From Roseobacter sp. (GTDB taxonomy: Bacteria; Pseudomonadota; Alphaproteobacteria; Rhodobacterales; Rhodobacteraceae), in contig DRFG01000172.1 in assembly GCA_011050655.1 (NCBI GenBank), forward strand, positions 1 to 35,476: a stretch of DNA of 35,476 nt. Reading direction: 5' to 3'. The position numbers and the translations under genes are program-made. Position 1 is the first letter of the stretch. Each line of letters opens with the position of its first letter. Under the pieces are notes generated by a model that saw only the letters and a program-made list of their open reading frames with translations, made no database searches and was not told the DNA's origin. Positions 26,914 to 35,048 of this stretch are shown here, in pieces.

Positions 26914-28488
26914 GTGGCAGATAGAACCGACAGTCCTCCTCCCTCTCTCGTGCCCGAAACCGGGGTGGCTGATTTGGGGCTATTTGGTAAACCGCTCTTT
27001 CTGGACCCTTCCGCGCGGGCTTTGGCACGCGTTGGCGTGGTTGACGTTGGTTCGAATTCGGTGCGCTTGGTGGTATTCGACGGCGCTGCCCGGTCGCCGG
27101 CGTATTTCTACAACGAAAAAATTATGTGTGCTTTGGGCGCAGGTATGGCGGAAACCGGTCACCTATCTCCAACCGGACGGGTGCGTGCCTTGTCCGCGAT
27201 GCGCCGTTTCAGCAAGTTGGCCGAACGCATGGGGCTTTCCGAGCTTTCGGTGGTCGCGACGGCGGCTGTGCGTGACGCGTCGGACGGGCGTGAGTTTTGC
27301 GATGAGGTGCAGCGTGAAACCGGCCTCAAGATATGGGTCATCGACGGAGAGGAAGAAGCCCGGCTGTCGGCGCAAGGTGTATTGTTGGGCTGGCCAGGGG
27401 CTTACGGGCTAGTGTGCGACATCGGCGGATCTTCGATGGAGCTGGCAGAAATTTCCGGTGGCCGTGTCGGCAAACGGGTCAGCTCTACACTTGGGCCGTT
27501 GAAGCTTCGCGATATCAGTGGAGGTGCCAAGGCCCGCGAGGCGCATATTAAGGATACCATGGAGGCCCTCACAAAAAAGATGGGCGCGCAACGCGACCGG
27601 CTATTTTTGGTCGGCGGTTCATGGCGTGCAATTGCGCGGATTGATATGGTGCGCCGGGGCTATCCGCTCCACGTGCTGCATGAATATCGCATGACGGCGA
27701 AATCTGTGCGCGAAACCGTCAAGCACATACAGAAATATGATCTCGACGAACTGCGACAAATCAGCGGAGTTTCTTCCAGCCGAATGGCGTTGGTTCCCTA
27801 TGCAGCCGAAGTCCTGTCCCGTCTGGTCAAGACCTTCAAACCCAAAGATATAGCCATTTCCAGCTATGGCATTCGTGAAGGTATGCTTTACGAACAGATG
27901 CCACAACGGTTGCGCGACCGTGATCCATTAATAGAAGCCTGCCGGTTCGCCGAAGCCAAAGACGCCCGCACGCCCGGTTTTGGCAAGGTGTTATATGATT
28001 TCATCCTACCGCTTTACAAGGCGGCACCACCGCAACGTAAACGCTTGGTAAAGGCCGCTTGCCTGCTTCACGATGTCAGTTGGCGTGCGCATCCCGATTA
28101 TCGCGCCGAAGTGTGCTTTGACAATGCGACCCGCGCCAATCTTGGGGGATTGAAACATTCAGAACGCATCTATCTGGGCCTCGCTCTATTGCACAGGTAT
28201 TCGAACAAACGCGAGAATACCCGTTTCGAAGACCTGTATCAAATGGTTGACGAAAAAACGCGTGACGAGGCCGAGATTTTAGGTAAAGCCATGCGTTTCG
28301 GTGCGATGATGTGGATGAACAAGGACGATCAGCGAAGCACGTTGCGCTGGTTTCCCAAAAAGAAAATTCTGGAACTTTGGTTACCCAATGACATGATTGC
28401 CCTGTTCGGAGAAGTTGCCGAAGCCAGGTTCAACTCGCTCGCTTCATCGCTTGGTGCCGAGGTTCATTTGAGAACCGGAAAATCCTGA
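26914..28488 (+). CDS. ppx: Exopolyphosphatase (Ppx/GppA family)
   Basis: A 524-residue Ppx/GppA phosphatase that shortens polyphosphate or hydrolyses pppGpp. The actin-like ATPase-type fold shows in VGVVDVGSNSVRLVVFDG (phosphate-1 loop, about residues 41-58), the catalytic-Glu region VIDGEEEARLSAQGV and VCDIGGSSMELAEI (phosphate-2 loop). The C-terminal half (about 330-524) is the HD-like helical domain, with LLHDVSWRAHPDYRAE. GTG 26914 is the start because AGGAG lies 5 bases upstream. The preceding 208 bases contain no gene I can support. A TTGACC-like box at 26854-26859 could begin a promoter. Confidence 0.92.
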   Translation: MADRTDSPPPSLVPETGVADLGLFGKPLFLDPSARALARVGVVDVGSNSVRLVVFDGAARSPAYFYNEKIMCALGAGMAETGHLSPTGRVRALSAMRRFSKLAERMGLSELSVVATAAVRDASDGREFCDEVQRETGLKIWVIDGEEEARLSAQGVLLGWPGAYGLVCDIGGSSMELAEISGGRVGKRVSSTLGPLKLRDISGGAKAREAHIKDTMEALTKKMGAQRDRLFLVGGSWRAIARIDMVRRGYPLHVLHEYRMTAKSVRETVKHIQKYDLDELRQISGVSSSRMALVPYAAEVLSRLVKTFKPKDIAISSYGIREGMLYEQMPQRLRDRDPLIEACRFAEAKDARTPGFGKVLYDFILPLYKAAPPQRKRLVKAACLLHDVSWRAHPDYRAEVCFDNATRANLGGLKHSERIYLGLALLHRYSNKRENTRFEDLYQMVDEKTRDEAEILGKAMRFGAMMWMNKDDQRSTLRWFPKKKILELWLPNDMIALFGEVAEARFNSLASSLGAEVHLRTGKS

Positions 28489-28497
28489 TCCAACTAC

Positions 28498-28514
28498 TGA
28501 CCTTTCAAAGGTCA
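28498..28514. other. Perfect palindrome at the convergent ppx / hypothetical gene junction
   Basis: TGACCTTTCAAAGGTCA is a 17-base palindrome with a single central C. It begins 10 bases after the ppx stop and covers the stop codon of the opposite gene. As RNA it can fold with a 6-base stem and a 5-base loop on either strand. It may be a bidirectional terminator, but there is no T-tract. Confidence 0.35.
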
Positions 28515-28894
28515 ACCTGAGGTACCTCTTCCAGCAAAATCACTGGTGGCGCTTCTTGTGCGGGCGGTTCAGGTTTGCGTTTGATCAAGATATCACCGTT
28601 GGGCATCCTCTGCGGCGGCTCATAAACGCTCCAGTCTTCGACATCGTTTAGCAGTTCCGTAAAGGCAGGCCCCATCTGCGCGGTAAAATTGCGTAATGCT
28701 GGGCTGACCTTGCTTCCCAAATCTGACAAACCTTCGATGGCAGGTGCCATTTCCTGCTTCATCCCGTCGAAAAAATCTTTTGCGCCCCGTCCCATCAAGG
28801 ACAAGCCGGAAGGTTCGTTGTCTTCAGCAAGCGCAATGTTCGGCTGCGCCAACAAGGCAACGCTCAAGATGATATATTTCATTTGCCCAACCAT
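28505..28894 (-). CDS. Exported small protein of unknown function, last gene of a five-gene run
   Basis: A 129-residue protein with a signal peptide ending in QPNIALA|EDNEPSG. ATG 28894 has AAAGG about 5 bases upstream; ATG 28882 (MKYIILSVALLAQ) is an alternative that gives the same mature protein. The mature region is helical (LMGRGAKDFFDGMKQEMAPA, then LSDLGSKVSPALRNFTAQMG), followed by YEPPQRMPNGDILIKRKP and a Pro- and Glu-rich tail. I do not recognise a named family; close relatives seem common in Rhodobacterales. It lies 7 bases behind the EEP-domain gene. Periplasmic location is predicted, function is unknown. Confidence 0.65.
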   Translation of the reverse strand: MVGQMKYIILSVALLAQPNIALAEDNEPSGLSLMGRGAKDFFDGMKQEMAPAIEGLSDLGSKVSPALRNFTAQMGPAFTELLNDVEDWSVYEPPQRMPNGDILIKRKPEPPAQEAPPVILLEEVPQVDL

Positions 28895-28901
28895 GCCCTT
28901 T

Positions 28902-29963
28902 CTAAGCTTTTTCACTATAGCCTCCTTGCGCGATGAATTCATCGTCAAAATCAATAGTGACCGGAAAATGATCTGACGCCGCGATAAGCGCATTGCGCAA
29001 GCGCTGGTTTGACCAGCATTGCGGGTCATCAAATGGGTGCCATATCCGCCAACTTGGTGCACGCAGGTCGAAGTCCTTGCTAACCATGATATAGTCCAAT
29101 AAGGCTTGGAGGTATCGGTTTTCAGGCGCTATCCAAAACCTCGATGTAGTAGGCGTTGCACCGATACGCTGCTCCAACGCTCTTGCTGCGTGGGGGTCTC
29201 TCAGCGCCCTAGAGCTCCGGTGGCCCAATACAATTTCAACGGAAGATCGGCCAAAAAGATCCTCGAAACTGTCCAACCCCGGTCCGTCATTCAAATCACC
29301 CAGCAGCATAACGGCGCTGCCTTCATCCAAATGCGCGTCGATACGTCGGCGTAGCCAAATTGCCTGTGCCAATTGCTTGCGCCGGTTGGAAATCCCGATG
29401 CGCAAGACGTCTTGCGGTGTTTTTGCCCCATGTGGTGCCTTGGATTTCAAATGAGCCCCGATCATCTGGAAAACGAATCCCGTCTGCGTTTCCACTCTGA
29501 GCTCCAGCGGTGGTTTCGAAAAATGAACCAAATCTTCTGTGGCATCGATATCAAGGTCGATACGCAAAGTTCCGTCAAAGCGGGGGGCCCCGACAGCCCC
29601 GTGCTCACCAGTAGCTTCCCCACCCGGGGTGTGGATGGCGGAAAGTTTGTCAGGGTCATACAACAACGCGATTTCCTGTTGGGTGTCGTTGGCAAACCCC
29701 ATCACCGCACTCCGCGTCCGTAACCCAAATTCACTGGCAAAGGTCATCAACGCCGCGACAGTATTGCTTTTTCGATTCTGATCCGGCGCTTCGATAATCA
29801 TCACCGCGTCAGCGTCAATTGCTGCAAACACGACGCCCAAGGCCTCTGTCTGCTGCGCGCGGGTCACGTCGCGACGCCCCGACCACGCCATATCGTTGAA
29901 AAGCTGATTCTGTTCATCAAACAGGTTGGTAAACCATTCGACATTATAGGTGGCGACCCGCAT
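28902..29963 (-). CDS. Endonuclease/exonuclease/phosphatase (EEP) superfamily enzyme
   Basis: A 353-residue protein with the EEP metal-phosphoesterase motifs in order: RVATYNVEWF (Asn7), MIIEAPD (metal-binding Glu58), LKSKAPHG after a histidine (IGAHLKSKA), MLLGDLNDGP (Asp and Asn), LLDYIMVS and, near the end, AASDHFPVTIDF with the catalytic His. All key residues are present, so it should be active, probably on a nucleic acid, nucleotide or phospho-headgroup. It has no signal peptide. ATG 29963 shares its A with the stop of the upstream gene (TGATG), so the two are translationally coupled. The substrate is unknown. Confidence 0.85.
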   Translation of the reverse strand: MRVATYNVEWFTNLFDEQNQLFNDMAWSGRRDVTRAQQTEALGVVFAAIDADAVMIIEAPDQNRKSNTVAALMTFASEFGLRTRSAVMGFANDTQQEIALLYDPDKLSAIHTPGGEATGEHGAVGAPRFDGTLRIDLDIDATEDLVHFSKPPLELRVETQTGFVFQMIGAHLKSKAPHGAKTPQDVLRIGISNRRKQLAQAIWLRRRIDAHLDEGSAVMLLGDLNDGPGLDSFEDLFGRSSVEIVLGHRSSRALRDPHAARALEQRIGATPTTSRFWIAPENRYLQALLDYIMVSKDFDLRAPSWRIWHPFDDPQCWSNQRLRNALIAASDHFPVTIDFDDEFIAQGGYSEKA

Positions 29964-30655
29964 CAGCGGCTTTTGCCAGACCATGTTTCCCACGCGCGGT
30001 TGATATCAATCATACGCTTTTGGGCAATCGCGACCGCCTCTTGCGGCAGTCCCCGCGCGACCAACACGTCGGGGTGATTATCACGGACCAACTTACGCCA
30101 CGCCGATCGCGCCTGCTCGAATGTGGCATTGGGACTGATACCCAATACCGTATGCGGAAGCGGCGATGTATCAGGAACAAAACGCGCACGCAGCGACGCA
30201 AAATCACTTTCATCCATAGCAAATATTTCGGCAACACGGGCCAAAAAGGCGTCTTCATTCGGATGATATTGGCCGTCCGCCATGGCAATATGAAACAATC
30301 CCTCTACCAGATCACGCAGCATCTCGGGCTGACCCTCGAACATCTGGGCGATCCGTGTGGCGTAATCCTCAAAACCGGCAACATCTTGACGAGCAAGGTT
30401 AAAGACGCGTGCCGCCCCTTGCTGATCTGCATCGGCAATCTGAAACACTTCGCGAAAGGCAGTCACCTCGTCACGGGTGACTTGCCCGTCTGCTTTGGCC
30501 ATCTTGGCACCCAAAGCGATGACAGCAATGGTAAATGCAACGGACCGCTCAGGCGGGCTACGCAACTTGTCAAACACAGACGCAAGCGACTCACCTGCGG
30601 TAAGGGCCGATAATGCTTCAGTAATACGAGACCAAATAGACATAGGATCAACCAT
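29963..30655 (-). CDS. TerB-J domain protein (DjlA-like, no membrane helix)
   Basis: A 230-residue protein with a TerB-like helical domain (about residues 30-145: AVIALGAKMAKADGQVTRDEVTAFRE and a second LVEGLFHIAMADGQYHPNEDAFLARVAEIF, each with the acidic ADGQ turn) and a C-terminal J domain with the HPD tripeptide in VRDNHPDVLVARG. DjlA has the same order but an N-terminal membrane helix, which is missing here, so this is a cytosolic version that would stimulate DnaK. ATG 30655 follows a GGGGGG run, while ATG 30643 (MSIWSRI) is an alternative. It overlaps the EEP gene by one base. Confidence 0.85.
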   Translation of the reverse strand: MVDPMSIWSRITEALSALTAGESLASVFDKLRSPPERSVAFTIAVIALGAKMAKADGQVTRDEVTAFREVFQIADADQQGAARVFNLARQDVAGFEDYATRIAQMFEGQPEMLRDLVEGLFHIAMADGQYHPNEDAFLARVAEIFAMDESDFASLRARFVPDTSPLPHTVLGISPNATFEQARSAWRKLVRDNHPDVLVARGLPQEAVAIAQKRMIDINRAWETWSGKSR

Positions 30656-30675
30656 AATACCCCCCGTGCAGGAAG

Positions 30676-31161
30676 TCAGCGCCCGCTCAGCATTTTCTGC
30701 ATCAAAATTAAATCTATCCACTGGTCGCGTTTGCGCCCTACCTCTGGCAGCCGTCCAACGGGAAGAAATCCCAAGGCGTCGTGAAATGCCACCGCACCGG
30801 GATTAGCCCCACTGATCGCCGCTATCATAACGTGACACCCTTGCTGCGCCGCACTATCAAAAGCCTTGGTCATCAAGGCGCGCCCGATCCCGCGGCCCTG
30901 CGCCACCTTTGTTAATACAATGCTGTGTTCTACGCTCGCGGCATAACCAGGTCCGGCACGGAATTGGCCATACGTGACAAACCCAATCAGTCCCCCTGCG
31001 TCCGCCACCCAAAATGCATCCGGTCGATCATTGATCATTGCCGCGATTCCATCGGGGCTTTTCTCCTCGACAGTGAATGTGAATAAAGTCTCCCGTATCA
31101 TAACATTCCATATCGCGGCCAAAGCTTCGGCATCGTCTGGCCGTGCACCACGTATTCTCAT
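30676..31161 (-). CDS. GNAT-family N-acetyltransferase (phosphinothricin acetyltransferase-like)
   Basis: A 161-residue GNAT enzyme that transfers acetyl from acetyl-CoA. The sequence begins MRIRGARPDDAEALAAIWN, carries EHSIVLTKVAQGRGIGRALM (the Q/RxxGxG/A CoA-binding motif A), and ends with the GANPGAVAFHDALGFLPVGRLPEVGRK pattern of the phosphinothricin/methionine-sulfoximine acetyltransferase branch. The likely substrate is therefore a small amino-acid analogue, not a protein, but this is by resemblance. The ATG overlaps the stop of the VOC gene (ATGA). Confidence 0.86.
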   Translation of the reverse strand: MRIRGARPDDAEALAAIWNVMIRETLFTFTVEEKSPDGIAAMINDRPDAFWVADAGGLIGFVTYGQFRAGPGYAASVEHSIVLTKVAQGRGIGRALMTKAFDSAAQQGCHVMIAAISGANPGAVAFHDALGFLPVGRLPEVGRKRDQWIDLILMQKMLSGR

Positions 31162-31775
31162 GACAAGGTTCGATCCCCCATAGGTGTCTTAAAATGCGCC
31201 GATAACCGAGGTTGTCCCACCGCGAAGGTTACACGCGGATCGTGCAGGTAGGGTGCCAACAACGCGGCGATATCAGACGCCTGCGGATGACGCACTTCCA
31301 GCATCTGCAATCGACTGTCGCACGTGGTAAGCCTGTGCATCGGGCGCAGGTCTCCCAGCCATTCCATCAATGCCGGAGCACAATTATCATAAGGGAGCAC
31401 CCCGGACTCTGGCACGGCCATACGCCAACGCAGGTCTCCCCGCTCAATATACACCGGTCGCCCGAAACCCTGTGGTAACATCTCGAGCGCAGCGTCAAGA
31501 TCGTCACATCGACAGATCCAGTTGGTTAACCGTGCCTTCCCCGAAAAACGATCAAGGTCAAACCACCGTGCACAAGCAGGCGCAGGCGCGTCCGGGTTAA
31601 TCGCGATTGCCTCAAGATACAGCCCGTCCGCCAATCCCAAGAGTGTATTATGAGTATGAAAAACAGCGTGTTCGCCCCCGGATTGCATCGCTACGTCCAA
31701 GGTTTGCGCCACATGTTCAGTTGCTTGCTGCAAAGTCTCCCCCGCCACCGCAATATGATCCAGTTCCAGCTTCAT
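31158..31775 (-). CDS. VOC (glyoxalase-like) domain protein
   Basis: A 205-residue protein of the glyoxalase-3-like VOC group. The first strand is MKLELDHIAVAGETLQQATEHV with a probable metal-ligand His, then the HNTLLGLADGLYLEAIAINPD block, where Asn and Glu match conserved family positions. ATG 31775 is used because the frame's earlier TTG (31787) lies 12 bases upstream without a clear ribosome site. It heads a tightly packed run of five genes, all on this strand. The reaction is unknown. Confidence 0.8.
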   Translation of the reverse strand: MKLELDHIAVAGETLQQATEHVAQTLDVAMQSGGEHAVFHTHNTLLGLADGLYLEAIAINPDAPAPACARWFDLDRFSGKARLTNWICRCDDLDAALEMLPQGFGRPVYIERGDLRWRMAVPESGVLPYDNCAPALMEWLGDLRPMHRLTTCDSRLQMLEVRHPQASDIAALLAPYLHDPRVTFAVGQPRLSAHFKTPMGDRTLS

Positions 31776-31812
31776 CCTATTTTCCAAATGGTCAAATATC
31801 CTCGGGGGAGTT

Positions 31813-31835
31813 TGAGGGGGCCGACAGCCCCCTCA
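31813..31835 (-). terminator. Strong hairpin after the methylmalonyl-CoA mutase gene
   Basis: TGAGGGGGC (31813-31821) pairs perfectly with GCCCCCTCA (31827-31835) around a CGACA loop, a 9-base GC-rich stem starting 9 bases beyond the mutase stop. On the minus strand it is followed by AAACTCCCCCGAGGATATTTG rather than a T-run, so it is at best a weakly canonical intrinsic terminator. Confidence 0.5.
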
Positions 31836-31843
31836 TCGGGGTT

Positions 31844-33973
31844 TCACTTGCGGGCCGCGCGGATCAATTTCAAAATATCCTGTGCGGCATTCGGAATGTT
31901 GGTGCCGGGCCCGAAAATTGCCTTGACCCCTGCATCATACAGAAATTTATAATCCTGCTGAGGAATAACCCCCCCACAGATCACCAGAATATCTTCGGCT
32001 CCGGCCTCTTTCAGCGCTTTGATCAACTGCGGTGCAAGCGTTTTGTGGCCGGCAGCTTGCGACGAAATGCCGATAACATGTACGTCATTGTCGACAGCAT
32101 CTTGTGCAGCCTCTGCCGGGGTCTGAAACAGCGGCCCCACATCTACGTCAAACCCGATATCAGCAAAGGCCGTTGCAATGACCTTAGCGCCACGGTCATG
32201 CCCGTCCTGCCCCATTTTCACGACCAACATTCGGGGGCGCCTGCCTTCCGTCTGGGCGAAATCTTCTACAGATTTCTGAATTTCCGCAAATCCGCTATCG
32301 CCCTCATATGCGGCTCCATAGACGCCAGCGAGGGTTTTCACCTCGGCACGATGGCGTCCGAACGTTTCTTCCATAGCCATGCTGATTTCTCCTACGGTAG
32401 CGCGGGCACGGGCGGCTTCGACGGCGGCTTCCAAAAGGTTTCCGCCCTCTATCGTGCGGCGCGTCAGTTCGGCAAGCGTCGCAGAGCAGACTGTTTCGTC
32501 TCGGGACGCGCGAATTGTGTCCAGCCTTTTGATCTGGCTATCCCGTACCGCCACATTATCCACGTCAAGAATATCGATCGCGTCTTCGGTCTCGCGGCGA
32601 TATTTATTTACCCCGACAATCACGTCGGTGCCCCGATCTATCTTTGCCTGCCGGTTGGCTGCTGCTTCTTCGATGCGCAGTTTGGGCATGCCGGTGGCGA
32701 CGGCTTTGGTCATACCCCCTAATTCTTCAACGTCTTCGATCAGTTTCCACGCCGCGTCGGCCAAATCGTGGGTCAGCTTTTCTACATAATAACTGCCCGC
32801 AAGCGGGTCAACGACGTTGGTTATGCCGGTTTCTTCCTGCAAGATTAACTGAGTGTTTCGGGCAATCCGCGAGGAAAACTCGGTCGGCAGCGCTATGGCT
32901 TCGTCAAGCGCGTTGGTGTGAAGCGATTGTGTCCCGCCAAGTACCGCGCTCATGGCTTCGTATGCGGTTCGGATCACATTGTTATAGGGGTCCTGCTCTT
33001 GCAAGCTCACCCCCGAGGTTTGGCAATGGGTGCGCAGCATCGAAGATTTAGGGTTCTTGGGTTCGAATTCCGCCATGATCCGCGACCAAAGCAGACGAGC
33101 CGCGCGAAGCTTAGCGGCCTCCATGAAGAAATTCATGCCAATGCAGAAGAAAAAGCTCAACCTTGGCGCAAATCGATCAACATCCATTCCTGCGGCAATG
33201 GCGGTACGTACATATTCGCGTCCGTCCGCTAGGGTGAATGCCAATTCCTGGACCAGGTTCGCCCCGGCTTCCTGCATGTGGTAACCGGAGATCGATATTG
33301 AGTTGAATTTAGGCATATGATCAGAGGTGTATTCGATAATATCACCAATAATCTTCATCGACGGTTCGGGCGGATAGATATACGTGTTGCGGACCATGAA
33401 TTCCTTGAGAATGTCATTCTGAATAGTGCCCGAAAGCACCGTTTTGTCGTGCCCCTGCTCTTCTCCCGCCACAATAAAATTGGCCAGGATAGGGATGACC
33501 GCACCATTCATCGTCATCGACACTGACACTTTATCAAGCGGAATGCCGTCGAAAAGGATCTTCATGTCTTCCACGCTGTCGATGGCGACTCCGGCTTTGC
33601 CGACGTCCCCTTCTACCCGCGGGTGGTCACTGTCGTATCCACGATGCGTAGCCAGATCGAATGCCACAGAGACACCCTGTTGCCCTGCCGCCAAAGCGCG
33701 ACGATAAAATGCATTTGATTCTTCTGCCGTCGAAAACCCGGCGTATTGGCGGATTGTCCAGGGTCGGCCGGCGTACATCGTGGCCTTTACCCCCCGCGTG
33801 AAGGGAGCCGCACCGGGGATACCGCCCAGATGGTCCACGCCCGCCATATCCTCGGCGGTATATAGCGGCTTAACGGCGATGCCTTCTAACGTATCCCACG
33901 TCAGGTCGTCGACGCTGCGGCCGCGTAGTTCTGCTTCGGCCAGATTATGCCATTTTTCTTTGTCGGCTGTCAT
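31844..33973 (-). CDS. Methylmalonyl-CoA mutase, large (catalytic) subunit type
   Basis: A 709-residue adenosylcobalamin-dependent mutase that interconverts (R)-methylmalonyl-CoA and succinyl-CoA, linking propionyl-CoA (and, in some relatives, the ethylmalonyl-CoA pathway) to the TCA cycle. The N-terminal TIM barrel shows [57 protein letters not shown] and, later, [13 protein letters not shown]. The C-terminal B12-binding domain carries [10 protein letters not shown], the DxHxxG motif whose His replaces the lower axial ligand, and [20 protein letters not shown] precedes the ATG. No mutase small subunit or chaperone gene is in the window. Confidence 0.95.
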   Translation of the reverse strand: MTADKEKWHNLAEAELRGRSVDDLTWDTLEGIAVKPLYTAEDMAGVDHLGGIPGAAPFTRGVKATMYAGRPWTIRQYAGFSTAEESNAFYRRALAAGQQGVSVAFDLATHRGYDSDHPRVEGDVGKAGVAIDSVEDMKILFDGIPLDKVSVSMTMNGAVIPILANFIVAGEEQGHDKTVLSGTIQNDILKEFMVRNTYIYPPEPSMKIIGDIIEYTSDHMPKFNSISISGYHMQEAGANLVQELAFTLADGREYVRTAIAAGMDVDRFAPRLSFFFCIGMNFFMEAAKLRAARLLWSRIMAEFEPKNPKSSMLRTHCQTSGVSLQEQDPYNNVIRTAYEAMSAVLGGTQSLHTNALDEAIALPTEFSSRIARNTQLILQEETGITNVVDPLAGSYYVEKLTHDLADAAWKLIEDVEELGGMTKAVATGMPKLRIEEAAANRQAKIDRGTDVIVGVNKYRRETEDAIDILDVDNVAVRDSQIKRLDTIRASRDETVCSATLAELTRRTIEGGNLLEAAVEAARARATVGEISMAMEETFGRHRAEVKTLAGVYGAAYEGDSGFAEIQKSVEDFAQTEGRRPRMLVVKMGQDGHDRGAKVIATAFADIGFDVDVGPLFQTPAEAAQDAVDNDVHVIGISSQAAGHKTLAPQLIKALKEAGAEDILVICGGVIPQQDYKFLYDAGVKAIFGPGTNIPNAAQDILKLIRAARK

Positions 33974-34880
33974 TGTTGTGTCCTTTTTTCAATTCGCCCG
34001 GTGGCTGACTTGCGCCTGCTCTTTTACGGGTCGGATCCACTGTCAGTGTGGCAAGACCATCGGCCCCGGCTGCCAGCCAGAACAGATCATCTGCATAAGT
34101 CTCACGCATTGCGTGCGTTTGGGCATCATTGAACGGTTGCCAGCGCCCACAAGTCGTCAGCGGCAATGCGTTTTGCGGCTTGCCGTACTGCGCCAGCAAC
34201 CCTCGCAGCGCTGGCAGGTCGGGGGTGCGGTTGCGCCAGAACGTCTGGGTGTTTGGCGGCGCAGGTTCATCGGTGATCCGAGCGAACAAAGCGTCGGGGC
34301 GGCCAGCGTATTCTTCGAAGGTGCTGACTTGAATTTCTGTATCCGGCAGAGCGCAGGCCAAATCGGTAATGACATCGCGCCAACTGCGTGGTGAGGCTGC
34401 GATAGAAGCAAACGCCGCCTGATCAGGGACCGTGTGGCCCCGCGACACTGTGTAGGCAATGGCCGAGGACCACCACATATCGGGTGCGCGTAACGTTAGC
34501 ATGACACGCTTCAGACGGTGCCCGAAAATTTCGTCAAACCGCGCCATACGTTCACCGATTGCCGGATACAACATAGCGTTACGCACACAGTGCCGTGCGG
34601 ATCCGATCATGTTTTCTTCGGAGATTAAAAGCTTTGACGTTCCCGCGTAGCTGAGGTTTTCAAGTTGCAGTGACACTCGGCCGCAAGCTCGCTTTACCGA
34701 AATGGGGTTTGGGGCCGAACGGAATTTCGGGAAGATCCCTGAAAATAATCCATTGCGAGCTTGGCTGGGCCCCCAGACCCTTATGCCCAAGGCCTCTATC
34801 AGCCCCGCGTTGGCTTGCAAATAATGTTGAAAACTAGTGGTTGCCGTACGGTGCGCACCAACATGCAGAAAAATATCCAT
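33945..34880 (-). CDS. Sulfotransferase-like protein
   Basis: A 311-residue protein. The N-terminal [21 protein letters not shown] matches the 5'-phosphosulfate-binding loop of PAPS-dependent sulfotransferases (a P-loop-like GxxRTATTSF). [17 protein letters not shown] resembles their 3'-phosphate-binding strand (LTLRxPxxWxxS). The overall fold is likely, but the acceptor is unknown. ATG 34880 begins exactly at the conserved motif; the frame remains open upstream to 34970, which I reject because it adds unrelated residues. The 3' end overlaps the start of the mutase gene by 29 bases, so the mutase ribosome site lies inside this gene. Confidence 0.72.
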   Translation of the reverse strand: MDIFLHVGAHRTATTSFQHYLQANAGLIEALGIRVWGPSQARNGLFSGIFPKFRSAPNPISVKRACGRVSLQLENLSYAGTSKLLISEENMIGSARHCVRNAMLYPAIGERMARFDEIFGHRLKRVMLTLRAPDMWWSSAIAYTVSRGHTVPDQAAFASIAASPRSWRDVITDLACALPDTEIQVSTFEEYAGRPDALFARITDEPAPPNTQTFWRNRTPDLPALRGLLAQYGKPQNALPLTTCGRWQPFNDAQTHAMRETYADDLFWLAAGADGLATLTVDPTRKRAGASQPPGELKKGHNNDSRQRKMA

Positions 34881-34975
34881 CAGCCTATAGCCCAATCTTT
34901 GCCGAGGGGCCGCCCGATCCGGCCCGCCAAGGGTAACCCCCCAAGTCATGAGCCAAAACCTGTTGCACAAAGCTT

Positions 34976-34996
34976 AATCCCACTCTGGGTGGGATT
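34976..34996. other. Hairpin upstream of the DUF4174 gene
   Basis: AATCCCAC (34976-34983) pairs with GTGGGATT (34989-34996) across a TCTGG loop. It lies between divergent genes, 53-73 bases before the DUF4174 start, so it may be an operator for one or both rather than a terminator. Confidence 0.35.
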
Positions 34997-35027
34997 GCAT
35001 ATCGTAATCTTGTTGATGAAGGTTATA

Positions 35028-35037
35028 TTCGTACGAA
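35028..35037 (+). promoter_or_regulatory. Perfect palindrome next to the DUF4174 ribosome site
   Basis: TTCGTACGAA is a 10-base perfect palindrome ending 2 bases before the AGGAG ribosome site (35039-35043). A protein bound there could block initiation near the start. A TATATT box immediately precedes it (35024-35029). Confidence 0.3.
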
Positions 35038-35048
35038 CAGGAGAAAAA

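Noticed and set aside
31607-32722. Long open frame antisense to methylmalonyl-CoA mutase (371 codons)
   Set aside because: It runs through the mutase B12 domain and across a hairpin and has no domain of its own.
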